Position numbers and translations under genes: made by a program
In this document: positions 8,502-16,774 of the stretch, piece after piece
Layout of the letters: every line of letters begins with the position of its first letter
How positions within the stretch are numbered: the stretch's first letter is position 1
Notes under the pieces: generated by a model
What the model was told of the DNA's origin: nothing
Seen by the model: the letters and a program-made list of their open reading frames with translations, nothing else
The model's database searches: none
Assembly (NCBI GenBank): GCA_019638845.1
Contig: JAHBSZ010000001.1
Coordinates: 124,001 to 188,000, forward strand
Length of the DNA stretch: 64,000 nt
Origin: Salinibacterium sp.
Lineage (GTDB): Bacteria; Actinomycetota; Actinomycetes; Actinomycetales; Microbacteriaceae
Direction: 5' to 3'

Positions 8502-9494
8502 ATGCGTATTGGCGTCGTCGGAGCGGGAGCGGTCGGCGGCGCCCTCGCCGCGCTCCTCTCGAGGGCCGGCCACGAGGTCGAGGTGACCGCACGCGGGGAG
8601 CACCTCGTCGCAATCCAAGAGCACGGGATTCTGCTCTCCGGTGCGTGGGGTGACTATCGCGCTCAGGTCGACGCGGCGGAAGAACTCACGCGCGGAGTAG
8701 AACTCGTCATCATCGCCACGAAGGCTCAGGATGCCGCGGAAGCAATCCGCGCGAATCTGTCGGTATTGAGTGGCATCCCGATCGTGGTGGTGCAGAACGG
8801 GCTCGACTCGATCACGAACGCGAAATTGGCGTCGCCGCGATCCGACATCATCGGCGGGCTTGCGCTGTTTGCCTCGTCGTACCTGTCACCGGGACAGATC
8901 ACTGTCACCACGGGCGGCTCGCTCTACCTGGGTGTTATCGCGGGTACCAGTGACGTTCCGGCACGCTACGCAACACGAATTCTTGCCGAAGCCCTCCCCA
9001 CGACGACCATCCCCAATTTCGTCGGCGCTCAGTGGACGAAACTCGTCATCAATCACGTCAACGCTCTGCCGGCGATCACCGGCATGAGCGTGCAAGAAGT
9101 GGTGGCCAACTCCGGCCTGCGCTCGATCATGACCTCGAGCATGCGTGAGTGTGTTCGCATCGCGCTCACAAGTCGCGTTCGCTTCGAGAAACTCCAGGGA
9201 CTCAGCCATCGAGGGCTGCGACTGTTTGCGGTACTGCCACTGTGGATGGGCCAGGCGCTACCTCTGCTCATGAGCCTCCGGATCGGCCGGACCCCGAATC
9301 CGGGATCGACCCTGCAGAGCATCCGTCGTGGGCAGGCGACAGAGATCGACTACCTCAACGGCGCAGTCGTGCGTGCGGCCGAGCGTATTGGCATGACGGC
9401 GCCGGTGAACCAGGCGCTTGTCGAACTCGTGCACGAAGCTGAGGCACGCGGTTCATTCCTCGAGCCGGCCGATGTGGTGGCCCGATTCAGCTGA
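8502..9494 (+). CDS. ketopantoate reductase (ApbA/PanE) family protein
   Basis: A 330-residue NADPH-dependent oxidoreductase. The Rossmann start RIGVVGAGAVGGALAALLSRAGHEV and VIIATKAQD, VVVQNGLDS segments are those of 2-dehydropantoate 2-reductase; the C-terminal helical domain carries AQWTKLVINHVNAL, containing the catalytic Lys and Asn of the family (KxxxN), and GQATEIDYLNGAVV near the end. It could make pantoate for CoA synthesis, but actinobacteria often carry several paralogues of unknown substrate, so a symbol is not given. It starts two bases after the exporter stop and is likely co-transcribed with it. Confidence 0.85.
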   Translation: MRIGVVGAGAVGGALAALLSRAGHEVEVTARGEHLVAIQEHGILLSGAWGDYRAQVDAAEELTRGVELVIIATKAQDAAEAIRANLSVLSGIPIVVVQNGLDSITNAKLASPRSDIIGGLALFASSYLSPGQITVTTGGSLYLGVIAGTSDVPARYATRILAEALPTTTIPNFVGAQWTKLVINHVNALPAITGMSVQEVVANSGLRSIMTSSMRECVRIALTSRVRFEKLQGLSHRGLRLFAVLPLWMGQALPLLMSLRIGRTPNPGSTLQSIRRGQATEIDYLNGAVVRAAERIGMTAPVNQALVELVHEAEARGSFLEPADVVARFS

Positions 9495-9503
9495 GCAGCA
9501 CGC

Positions 9504-9533
9504 CTCAGCAAGAGTCCGCTCAGCAAGAGTCCG
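9504..9533. repeat. perfect 15-bp tandem duplication
   Basis: CTCAGCAAGAGTCCG occurs twice in a row (9504-9518 and 9519-9533). On the minus strand each copy reads through the last codons of the uridine-kinase-like gene, so each copy contains the same five codons ending in Cys-stop; the first stop met is at 9522-9520 and the second copy lies just after it. This looks like a recent slippage duplication without coding effect. Confidence 0.9.
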
Positions 9534-10125
9534 CGAACACCCGGCGCGGATGCTCGGGGTCGGCGTTGTCGACGATCGCCGACGCTCGCGTGCGCGGCTT
9601 CGCCTCCGCGAGATACAGGTTCTGGGCGGGCGAACTTCCCCGCGGAGTCTCGAGCCAGATCGACCAGTTCCACAGTCCGCGCAACTCGGGCCGGTTGAGG
9701 AAAATCCCGTCGACAACGAGGGTCGCATCCCGCGGGCCCGTGGTCCACTCCATCTCGGCAGCGACGTCGCGCGCCGCATCCCAGCCCTTGGTCATGAAAC
9801 CCGTGCTTCCCCCCAGACGAAACGGCTCAACAAGCACGCGGCGAAACAACGAGTAATCGTACGAGTCGAGATACGCTCCCTTTGCCGAGTCGACACCCCG
9901 CGAGTGGCGGTCGGCTCTCGGCCGGTGAAAGTCATCGATTGACGCCCGGAACACCGCGTGGCCACCCCGCCCGAGACGCTCGGCAAGCGCATCCGCGAAC
10001 GTGGTCGTGCCCGCTCCATCGAGGCCGTCGACGGCCAGCAGCGTGCGCCCCTTCGCGTAGTTGTGCAAGAACTCGTCGGCGAGCGAGTCGAGGGTGTCAC
10101 GTTTGAGCGGCGTCCATGAGGCCAT
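9520..10125 (-). CDS. uridine-kinase-like P-loop protein with altered Walker A
   Basis: A 201-residue P-loop NTPase of the uridine kinase/phosphoribulokinase-like group common in actinobacteria. The nucleotide loop is AVDGLDGAGTTTFADAL at residues 31-47: the position of the Walker A lysine is Thr40 instead. Other family parts are intact: FRASIDDFHRPRADR near residue 60, GAYLDSYDYSLFRRVLVEPF, and VVDGIFLNRPELRGLW near 137. If the Lys loss is real, phosphoryl transfer should be impaired, unless another residue substitutes. The 3' end carries a 15-bp tandem duplication. It is divergent from mutY, with 37 bp between starts. Confidence 0.8.
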   Translation of the reverse strand: MASWTPLKRDTLDSLADEFLHNYAKGRTLLAVDGLDGAGTTTFADALAERLGRGGHAVFRASIDDFHRPRADRHSRGVDSAKGAYLDSYDYSLFRRVLVEPFRLGGSTGFMTKGWDAARDVAAEMEWTTGPRDATLVVDGIFLNRPELRGLWNWSIWLETPRGSSPAQNLYLAEAKPRTRASAIVDNADPEHPRRVFADSC

Positions 10126-10162
10126 GGGCCAGTCTAAGCACGAGCCCGTCTAGGTTGGGGTA

Positions 10163-11038
10163 GTGAGCATTGCGTCGGCCGTGAACCCGTGGTTCCTCGC
10201 GAACCGGCGTGACCTGCCGTGGCGTGCCCCGCAGTTCGGAGCGTGGGGAATTCTGGTGAGCGAGATCATGCTCCAGCAGACCCCGGTGGCTAGGGTCGTT
10301 CCTCGTCTCGAGCAGTGGCTCGCGCGCTGGCCGACCCCCGCAGACCTGGCCGCTGCCCCACCCGGGGACGCCGTTCGCGCCTGGGACCGCTTGGGCTACC
10401 CCCGCCGGGCGCTGCGTCTGCACGCTGCCGCGGTCGCTATCACCGAACAGCACGGCGGGGTCGTGCCGTCCGACCTCGACGCACTCTTGGCCCTGCCCGG
10501 AATCGGTGACTACACCGCACGGGCTATCGCTGCGTTCGCCTTCGGCGCGCGGCATCCGGTCGTCGACACGAACGTGCGCAGGGTCATTGCCCGCGCGATC
10601 GACGGCCAGGCCGAGGCCGGCCCCCCTTCGACTCGACGTGATCTGGCGGCGATGGAAGAGTTGCTGCCGCACAGCCTTCCGGATGCACAGCTCTTCAACG
10701 CCGCCATGATGGAGCTCGGGGCCATCGTCTGCACCGCACGCAGCCCTCGTTGCTTCACCGAGCCCACCGACTGCCCCATCGCAGACTCCTGCCGCTGGCG
10801 CGCAGCGGGTTATCCGGCGTACGAGGGGCCCCGTGCCGCCGTGCAAGCAACCTTCGCGGGCAGCGACCGCCAGGTGCGCGGCCTCATCATGGCCGAACTG
10901 CGGGGCAGCGACATCCCCGTCACCGCGGCCGAACTCGCGACCACGTGGCCCGACCAGACTCAGCTCGGCCGTGCAATCGCAGGGTTGCTTGCCGATGGCC
11001 TCGCCGTCGAAGTCACTGGCGGGTACGAACTTCCGTAG
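10163..11038 (+). CDS. mutY: A/G-specific adenine glycosylase
   Basis: A 291-residue base-excision repair enzyme that removes adenine mispaired with 8-oxoguanine. Start GTG 10163. The helix-hairpin-helix and catalytic part are clear: WGILVSEIMLQQTPVARV with the catalytic Glu region, and LLALPGIGDYTARAIAAFAFG followed by VVDTNVRRV with the catalytic Asp. The iron-sulfur ligands read CTARSPRC, then six residues, then CPIADSC, giving C-X6-C-X6-C-X5-C; the usual spacing is X6-X2-X5, so four residues are inserted. The protein lacks the C-terminal MutT-like domain, as often in actinobacteria. An Fpg/Nei gene follows 14 bp downstream, giving a small oxidative-damage repair pair. Confidence 0.92.
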   Translation: MSIASAVNPWFLANRRDLPWRAPQFGAWGILVSEIMLQQTPVARVVPRLEQWLARWPTPADLAAAPPGDAVRAWDRLGYPRRALRLHAAAVAITEQHGGVVPSDLDALLALPGIGDYTARAIAAFAFGARHPVVDTNVRRVIARAIDGQAEAGPPSTRRDLAAMEELLPHSLPDAQLFNAAMMELGAIVCTARSPRCFTEPTDCPIADSCRWRAAGYPAYEGPRAAVQATFAGSDRQVRGLIMAELRGSDIPVTAAELATTWPDQTQLGRAIAGLLADGLAVEVTGGYELP

Positions 11039-11052
11039 CGCAGACTTGAGGT

Positions 11053-11928
11053 GTGCCGGAGCTACCCGAAGTGCATGCCCTTGCGACCGACCTACGCGGT
11101 CGGCTGGTGGGGCACACTGTCGACACGCTCCAGCTCAGCTCATTCGCGGCGCTCAAGACCTTCGACCCGCCCGTGTCAGCGCTGCACGGAATGCCCGTGA
11201 GCTCCGTCGATAGGCACGGCAAGTACCTCGACATTGGCTTCCTCGACAACCACGGTGCGGAGCTGCACCTGCTCATCCACCTCGCGAGGGCCGGCTGGCT
11301 GCGCTGGCGCGAGTTGGCGCCGGGCCCGGTGCGCCCCGGCGGCAAGGGGCCCCTCGCCGCGCGACTCGTGCTGGACGACGGCTCGGGCTTCGATCTCACG
11401 GAGGCGGGGACGAAGAAGTCCCTCGCGATTCACCTCGTGCGTGATCCACAGGACGTGGAGCGGGTCGCCACCCTGGGACCCGACCCGCTCGAACCCGAGT
11501 TCACGGTCGACGTGCTGGCGGGCATCCTTGCCGCGCAGGGTAGATCGCAGATCAAGGGCGTATTGCGCAGCCAGTCGATCATCGCAGGCATTGGCAATGC
11601 CTACTCAGATGAGATCCTGCATGCGGCGAAGATGTCGCCCTACAAGCCAGCTGCGATGACTCCGGATGAGGTGCAACGCCTCTACGACGCCATCCAAGAA
11701 ACCCTGCGAGCCGCGGTCGCCCGAGCCGACGGACTCGCCGCCTCGGAGCTCAAGCGGGAGAAGAAGACGAATCTGCAGGTGCACGGACGCGCGGGACTCC
11801 CCTGCCCGGTGTGCGGCGACACCGTGCGTGAGGTGCGGTTCGCCAACTCGACGCTCGAATACTGCTCGACCTGCCAAACGGGCGGAAAGCCGCTCGCCGA
11901 TCGAGTGTTGAGTCGGCTACTCAAGTAG
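11053..11928 (+). CDS. Fpg/Nei-family DNA glycosylase
   Basis: A 291-residue bifunctional glycosylase/AP-lyase for oxidised bases, starting at GTG 11053. The catalytic N-terminus PELPEVHALATDLRG keeps Pro1 and Glu2 after Met removal. The helix-two-turn-helix is in QSIIAGIGNAYSDEILHAA, and the zinc finger at the C-terminus is CPVCG, 14 residues, then YCSTCQTGG, with four Cys. Whether it is Fpg or Nei-like cannot be decided by eye. It follows mutY closely; both enzymes belong to the 8-oxoguanine or oxidised base repair system. Confidence 0.9.
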   Translation: MPELPEVHALATDLRGRLVGHTVDTLQLSSFAALKTFDPPVSALHGMPVSSVDRHGKYLDIGFLDNHGAELHLLIHLARAGWLRWRELAPGPVRPGGKGPLAARLVLDDGSGFDLTEAGTKKSLAIHLVRDPQDVERVATLGPDPLEPEFTVDVLAGILAAQGRSQIKGVLRSQSIIAGIGNAYSDEILHAAKMSPYKPAAMTPDEVQRLYDAIQETLRAAVARADGLAASELKREKKTNLQVHGRAGLPCPVCGDTVREVRFANSTLEYCSTCQTGGKPLADRVLSRLLK

Positions 11929-11939
11929 GCGAGGGCGGG

Positions 11940-12395
11940 TCAGTCCTCGTCGAGATCGTCCTCGTCCTCGACAATTACTCTGGGTTTCACATACGGATCC
12001 TCGTCGCCCGCGTACTGCGCGGTCGCCTTGAGGCTCTCGACCGCTGCATCACGAGCGGCGGCTTCGGTGAGGAGCGAGTCGATGAGTGCGGCGTTCTCGG
12101 GGATTCCATCGGCGATGAACTCAAGCGAGGGCGTGAGCCGCGCGGTGATGTTCTTGCCCACCTCGCTGCGCAGCATTCCGGTCGCGGACTTCAGCGCCGC
12201 CGCGGTGTCAACGCGCTCCTGATCACTGCCGTACACGGTGTAGAAGATCGACGCGTGCTGCAGGTCACCCGTCACACGAACGTCGGTGATCGTCACGAAT
12301 CCCATGCGCGGATCCTTGACCCCGCGCTCAAGTGTCTTGGCGACAATCACCTTGATGCGGTCGGCCATTTTCGCGGCCCGAGCTGCGTCAACCAT
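11940..12395 (-). CDS. rbfA: ribosome-binding factor A
   Basis: A 151-residue KH-like 30S maturation and cold-adaptation factor. RMADRIKVIVAKTLERGVKDPR-type N-terminus, the GFVTITDVRVTGDLQHASIFYTVYG core near residues 32-56 and LTPSLEFIADGIPENAALIDSLL near 87-109 are diagnostic. The tail is strongly acidic (VEDEDDLDED), an actinobacterial extension. It is the last gene of nusA-ylxR-infB-rbfA, but 163 bp and a large inverted repeat separate it from infB, so its expression may be set apart from the operon. Confidence 0.95.
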   Translation of the reverse strand: MVDAARAAKMADRIKVIVAKTLERGVKDPRMGFVTITDVRVTGDLQHASIFYTVYGSDQERVDTAAALKSATGMLRSEVGKNITARLTPSLEFIADGIPENAALIDSLLTEAAARDAAVESLKATAQYAGDEDPYVKPRVIVEDEDDLDED

Positions 12396-12438
12396 GTCTG
12401 TACTCCCTGTTTACTTCCCGCCGGCGGGACTGGCCGAT

Positions 12439-12548
12439 GGATGCGGGCCGGGGTTTCGGCTCCGACTCGCTGGCTGGGCCTGGCAGCCGCTGCCCGCTAG
12501 GGCGAAGCTGCCGGATGCGAGTCGGAGCCGAAACGCCGGCCCGCATCC
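12439..12548. repeat. long near-perfect inverted repeat between infB and rbfA
   Basis: Arms of 32 bp at 12439-12470 and 12517-12548 are complementary with one mismatch, enclosing a 46-nt loop that has its own smaller hairpin (GGCAGC at 12482-12487 with GCTGCC at 12507-12512, and GCCC/GGGC inside). In the minus-strand transcript it starts about ten bases after the infB stop and ends about 43 bases before the rbfA start. There is no U-run after it, so it is not a textbook intrinsic terminator. It may be a REP/MITE-like insertion, an RNA-stabilising structure or a processing site. Confidence 0.85.
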
Positions 12549-12558
12549 GAACCACGGA

Positions 12559-15294
12559 CTAGGTTCGCGGCTTTTCCTTCATTTCAATCGTCTCGATCTC
12601 GTCACCGATCTGGATGTCGTTGAACTTGCCGAGGCCGATGCCAGCCTCGAAGTCCGTACGAACCTCGGTGACGTCGTCCTTGAACCGACGCAGCGACTCG
12701 ATGGCCAGGTTGTCTCCGACCACGACGCCATCGCGGATGACCCGCGCTCGCGCGTTTCTCGTGATCGTTCCCGAGCGCACGATGACACCGGCGACGTTTC
12801 CGAACTTGGAGGAACGGAAGATCTCGCGAATCTCGGCGACGCCCGACTGGACTTCTTCGAATTCCGGCTTGAGCATTCCCTTGAGCGAGCTCTCGATCTC
12901 TTCGAGCGCGGCGTAGATCACCGAGTAGAACCGCACGTCGACACCTTCACGCTGAGCACGCTCGCGCGCCTTCGTGTCGGGGCGCACGTTGAACCCGATG
13001 ATGATCGCGTTGTCGATCGTCGCAAGGTTGACGTCGCTCTCGGTAACCGCACCGACGCCGCGATGGATGATGCGCAGCTGCACCGACTCGTCCACCTCGA
13101 TCTTGAGGAGCGAGTCTTCGAGCGCCTCGACGGCACCGGAAACGTCACCCTTGATGATGAGGTTGAGGGCTTCCACCTTGCCGTCTTCGAGGGCCTTGGT
13201 GAAGTCCTCGAGGCTGATGCGCTTGCGTGCCTTGGCCAGCAGGGCGTTGCGCTCGACTGCCTCACGCTTCTCGGCGATCTGGCGGGCCGTACGGTCTTCC
13301 TCGGTGACGAGGAATGTATCACCGGCCCTGGGGACGGATGAGAGACCTTGAACCTGCACCGGACGGGACGGGAACGCCTCATCGACGGGATCGCCGTTCT
13401 CGTCCATCATGGCGCGCACGCGGCCGTATGCAGTACCGGCCACGATGGCGTCTCCCACGCGCAGCGTTCCCGACTGGATGAGCACGGTTGCTACCGCGCC
13501 ACGACCCTTGTCGAGCTTCGCCTCGATGGCGACACCGCGGGCATCCTTGTTGGGGTTCGAGCGCAGGTCGAGGCCAGCGTCTGCGGTGAGCAGCACAGCA
13601 TCGAGGAGCTTGTCGATGCCGATGTTGTTGAGCGCCGACACGTCGATGAACATCGTGTCGCCGCCGTACTCCTCGGCAACGAGCCCGAACTCGGTGAGCT
13701 GCTGACGGACCTTGGCCGGGTTCGCACCGTCCTTGTCGATCTTGTTGACCGCGACGACGATCGGAACCCCGGCGGCCTGAGCGTGGTTAAGCGCCTCCAC
13801 CGTCTGGGGCATGATGCCGTCATCGGCCGCGACCACGAGGATCGCCAGGTCGGTGACCTGAGCACCACGGGCACGCATGGCGGTGAACGCCTCGTGACCG
13901 GGGGTGTCGATGAAGGTGATGGCACGTTCGATGCCCTCGTGCTCGGTCCACACCTGGTACGCACCGATGTGCTGGGTGATTCCGCCGGCCTCGCCCGCGA
14001 CGACGTTCGCCTGGCGAATGGCGTCGAGGAGCTTGGTCTTTCCGTGGTCGACGTGACCCATGACCGTGACGACCGGCGGGCGGATCTCGAGATCTTCGTC
14101 GGTTTCGTCTTCGAGTTCCTGATCGAGGTCGAGGTCGAAGCCTGCGAGCAACTCGCGGTCTTCATCCTCTGGCGAAACCATCTCGATCTTGTAGTTGAGC
14201 TCTTCGGCGAGCACGCCAAAGGTGCCCTCGTCGAGGGACTCGGTTGCCGTGGCCATCTGCCCCAAGTGGAACAGTGCGGTTACGAGCGCACCGGGCTGCA
14301 CCGTGTAGCCGGTCAGTGTCTCCAGCTTGTCGGCAAGGTCGGAGATCGATGCGCCGCGACGCAGACGGATGACCGTCTTGCCGTCACCGCGGGGAACACT
14401 CACACCACCGAGCGACGGGGCTTCTCTCAGTTCGAATTCGGCGCGCTTCGTACGCTTTGACTTGCGCGCCTTGCTCTTGCCACCGCCGCGACCGAACGCG
14501 CCCGCGGTTCCACCACCGGGACCACGGCCACGGCCACCGGCACCGCCAGCGGGCGGACGGTTCGGGCCAAAGTTGTTGCCAGGGGCGCCACCGGGTGCGC
14601 CGCCGGGGCGGAACCCACCGGCACCTGCCGGGCGAGCACCGCCGGGGCGCTGCTGGAAGTTGCCACCGGGGCCCGATGGGCGCTGGCCGAAGCCACCGGG
14701 ACGGGCACCTTGACCGGGGCCACCGGGACGCGGGGCGCCCGGGCGAGGAATCGAGCCGGGCGAGGCCGGACGACCCATGCCCTGATTGGACGCGAAGGGG
14801 TTGTTGCCGGGCCGCGGAATTCCGGGGCGGGCGCCCCCCTGATTGGACGCGAAGGGGTTGTTCCCCGGACGGGGAGCACCGGGACGCGGGGTACCGGCCG
14901 ATTCCGATGCTTCGTCAGTGGCGGGGGCGGCAGGCGCAGCGGCCGCAGCTTCTGCCCTGGCCTGACGCTCCGCGACCGTCAACGGCGCGGGAGCTACTGC
15001 GGGAGCATCCGAAACCGGCTCTTCTGCGACCGGGGCCGCTGGTGCAGGGGTCGGGTTGGCGGGCTTGGGTGCCGCCTTGGGAGTTGCCTTCGGTGCGGCC
15101 TTGGGCGCCGGGGCGGCCGGAGCCGGCTTCACGCCCTCGGCGACCAGCGCCTCTTTGAGGCGCCGCGCGACGGGCGGGGCAATGCTGGACGACGGTCCTT
15201 TGACGAACTCGCCCATCTCTTTAAGCTTTTCGAGCACGATCTTGCTCTCAACGCCAAGATCGGCGGCGACTTCGTGCACTCGTGGGTTAGCCAC
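12559..15294 (-). CDS. infB: translation initiation factor IF-2
   Basis: A 911-residue GTPase that brings fMet-tRNA to the 30S ribosome. The start is GTG 15294, preceded by AGGAG. The N-terminal helical domain ([27 protein letters not shown]) is followed by a low-complexity Pro/Ala and then Gly/Pro/Arg-rich stretch at about residues 55-275 with two NNPFASNQG repeats. GTPase motifs: [19 protein letters not shown] (G1), [10 protein letters not shown] (G2), [10 protein letters not shown] (G3) and AVNKIDK (G4). The C-terminal domains II-IV are complete. It lies after ylxR in the nusA operon. Confidence 0.97.
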   Translation of the reverse strand: MANPRVHEVAADLGVESKIVLEKLKEMGEFVKGPSSSIAPPVARRLKEALVAEGVKPAPAAPAPKAAPKATPKAAPKPANPTPAPAAPVAEEPVSDAPAVAPAPLTVAERQARAEAAAAAPAAPATDEASESAGTPRPGAPRPGNNPFASNQGGARPGIPRPGNNPFASNQGMGRPASPGSIPRPGAPRPGGPGQGARPGGFGQRPSGPGGNFQQRPGGARPAGAGGFRPGGAPGGAPGNNFGPNRPPAGGAGGRGRGPGGGTAGAFGRGGGKSKARKSKRTKRAEFELREAPSLGGVSVPRGDGKTVIRLRRGASISDLADKLETLTGYTVQPGALVTALFHLGQMATATESLDEGTFGVLAEELNYKIEMVSPEDEDRELLAGFDLDLDQELEDETDEDLEIRPPVVTVMGHVDHGKTKLLDAIRQANVVAGEAGGITQHIGAYQVWTEHEGIERAITFIDTPGHEAFTAMRARGAQVTDLAILVVAADDGIMPQTVEALNHAQAAGVPIVVAVNKIDKDGANPAKVRQQLTEFGLVAEEYGGDTMFIDVSALNNIGIDKLLDAVLLTADAGLDLRSNPNKDARGVAIEAKLDKGRGAVATVLIQSGTLRVGDAIVAGTAYGRVRAMMDENGDPVDEAFPSRPVQVQGLSSVPRAGDTFLVTEEDRTARQIAEKREAVERNALLAKARKRISLEDFTKALEDGKVEALNLIIKGDVSGAVEALEDSLLKIEVDESVQLRIIHRGVGAVTESDVNLATIDNAIIIGFNVRPDTKARERAQREGVDVRFYSVIYAALEEIESSLKGMLKPEFEEVQSGVAEIREIFRSSKFGNVAGVIVRSGTITRNARARVIRDGVVVGDNLAIESLRRFKDDVTEVRTDFEAGIGLGKFNDIQIGDEIETIEMKEKPRT
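14781..14862. repeat. 25-bp direct repeat inside infB
   Basis: The same 25 bp occur at 14781-14805 and 14838-14862, a period of 57 bp (19 codons). They encode the repeated NNPFASNQG unit in the disordered Gly/Pro-rich region of IF-2. The in-frame period suggests length variation by slippage or recombination without loss of the reading frame. Confidence 0.85.
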
Positions 15295-15383
15295 AATTCT
15301 CCTGTCTGGGGCCTACCCAGAGCAGGGCAGACCGTTAGTTACGGACGGAACTCATTTCGAGCCGCTCATTAGTTGTCCATAGG

Positions 15384-15668
15384 TCAATCAGCCTGTTCGT
15401 TCGCGTGCTCATTGTGAGCACTGTCCTGTGCAGCACCTGCCACGAGCCTGCTCGTGTCTAGGGCTTCGGTTACCCGGAACGCACGCCCAAAAGCTCTTCG
15501 CTTGATAGCCGTTTCGACGCACTGTGTATTCGGGTGAACCCAAGCGCCTCGTCCGGGAAGCGTCGCGGACGGGTCCGGGAAAACTTCACCGCCGGACGCG
15601 ACAATCCTCAACAAAGTGGACGTGTCGGCGCGCTGGCGGCAGCCGAGGCAGGTTCTAACGGGTTCCAT
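15384..15668 (-). CDS. ylxR: YlxR/RnpM-family RNA-binding protein
   Basis: A 94-residue member of the DUF448 family. EPVRTCLGCRQRAD at residues 2-15 carries the diagnostic RxCxxC start, then LLRIVASGGEVFPDP, the GRGAWVHPNTQCVETAIKRRAFGRAFR block near residues 39-65. Homologues bind RNA, and the Bacillus protein modulates RNase P. It sits in the classical position, 23 bp after nusA and 89 bp before infB. The C-terminal tail after position 70 is variable and polar. Confidence 0.92.
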   Translation of the reverse strand: MEPVRTCLGCRQRADTSTLLRIVASGGEVFPDPSATLPGRGAWVHPNTQCVETAIKRRAFGRAFRVTEALDTSRLVAGAAQDSAHNEHANEQAD

Positions 15669-15691
15669 ACTACCCCCGGTCGCTCGAGAGG

Positions 15692-16684
15692 TCAGCCTTC
15701 GAGAATGGAGTCCGGCTGGATGTCGATCCGGGCTCCGGTCAATTTTGCCGCGAGCCGCGCGTTCTGGCCCTCTTTACCGATCGCCAGAGAGAGTTGGTAG
15801 TCGGGCACCAACGCACGCACGGCCTTGGTGGCTTCGTCGATGATGTACGAGCTCGTGACCTTGGCGGGCGAAAGGGCGTTTCCCACGAAAGTCGCCAAGT
15901 TCTCGGAGTAGTCAACGATGTCGATCTTCTCGTTATTCAACTCTGCGCTGACCGCACGAACCCGCTGGCCGAGCTCGCCGATGCACGCGCCCTTGGCGTT
16001 GACCCCTGGTTCCATCGCGCGAACCGCCATCTTGGTGCGATGCCCGGCCTCGCGAGCAAGGGACGTGATCTCGACAATGCCGCTAGCAATTTCGGGGACT
16101 TCGAGTGCAAAGAGCTTGCGAACGAGCGAAGGATGCGTGCGGCTCACGGTGATCTGCGGACCCTTGAGTCCCTTGCTGACGGCCGTGACATAGACCCGGA
16201 TGCGGGTGCCGTGGGTATAGTCCTCACCCGGGACCTGCTCCTCCGGAGGCAGGATCGCTTCGATGGTGCCGAGGTCGACGTGGATCATTCTCGGGTTGGG
16301 GCCCTGCTGGATGATGCCCGCCACGATGTCACCCTCGCGACCCTTGAACTCCCCGAGCACCTTGTCGTCGCCGATGTCGCGCAGTCGCTGATTAATCACT
16401 TGCTTGGCCGCGAACGCCGCGATGCGACCAAAGTCGCTGGGGCTGTCCTCTGCCTCGCCGATCACCGCGCCTTCGTCGTCGAACTCGGGGACGAAAATAC
16501 TGACCTTGCCGGTCTTGCGGTCGAGAACGACGCGAGCGGTGGGGGTCGCAGCATCCTTCTCGTGGTCACCGACGTGCTTGACGTAAGCGGTAAGAATTGC
16601 CTGCTCAATGATCTGGACGAGTTCGTCGAAGGGAATCTCGCGCTCGCGCTCCATGAGTCGCAGCACACTCAGGTCGATGTCCAC
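15692..16684 (-). CDS. nusA: transcription termination/antitermination factor NusA
   Basis: A 330-residue factor binding RNA polymerase and nascent RNA. From the GTG at 16684: the N-terminal RNAP-binding domain (FDELVQIIEQAILTAYVKHVG), the S1 domain around residues 105-180 (GDIVAGIIQQGP, THGTRIRVYVTAV), KH1 (KMAVRAMEPGVNAKGACIGELGQRVRAV) and KH2 (YQLSLAIGKEGQNARLAAKLTG). It ends after KH2, the short form usual in actinobacteria. rimP, which normally precedes nusA, is not present: the next gene upstream is divergent. A small hairpin lies in its leader. Confidence 0.96.
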   Translation of the reverse strand: MDIDLSVLRLMEREREIPFDELVQIIEQAILTAYVKHVGDHEKDAATPTARVVLDRKTGKVSIFVPEFDDEGAVIGEAEDSPSDFGRIAAFAAKQVINQRLRDIGDDKVLGEFKGREGDIVAGIIQQGPNPRMIHVDLGTIEAILPPEEQVPGEDYTHGTRIRVYVTAVSKGLKGPQITVSRTHPSLVRKLFALEVPEIASGIVEITSLAREAGHRTKMAVRAMEPGVNAKGACIGELGQRVRAVSAELNNEKIDIVDYSENLATFVGNALSPAKVTSSYIIDEATKAVRALVPDYQLSLAIGKEGQNARLAAKLTGARIDIQPDSILEG

Positions 16685-16709
16685 TGAGGGCCTCCGTAGT
16701 TAAGTTATT

Positions 16710-16725
16710 GCCGCTCGCTAGCGGC
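16710..16725 (-). other. small hairpin in the nusA leader
   Basis: GCCGCT and AGCGGC, separated by four bases, form a perfect 6-bp stem about 26 bases upstream of the nusA GTG in the 90-bp divergent gap with the HExxH gene. It may be a leader structure for nusA autoregulation or a remnant; nothing more can be said from sequence. Confidence 0.4.
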
Positions 16726-16774
16726 GACATGCGTGTTGAGTCTACCTGAGCCGATGGCATGCCATTCTTGTCGA

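Noticed and set aside
12439-12548. Intrinsic terminator of infB
   Set aside because: The stem is much longer than needed and is not followed by a U-run, so it is reported as an inverted repeat of unknown role.
13348-14460. 370-codon open frame antisense to infB
   Set aside because: It mirrors the IF-2 GTPase region; its composition is a shadow of the conserved gene.
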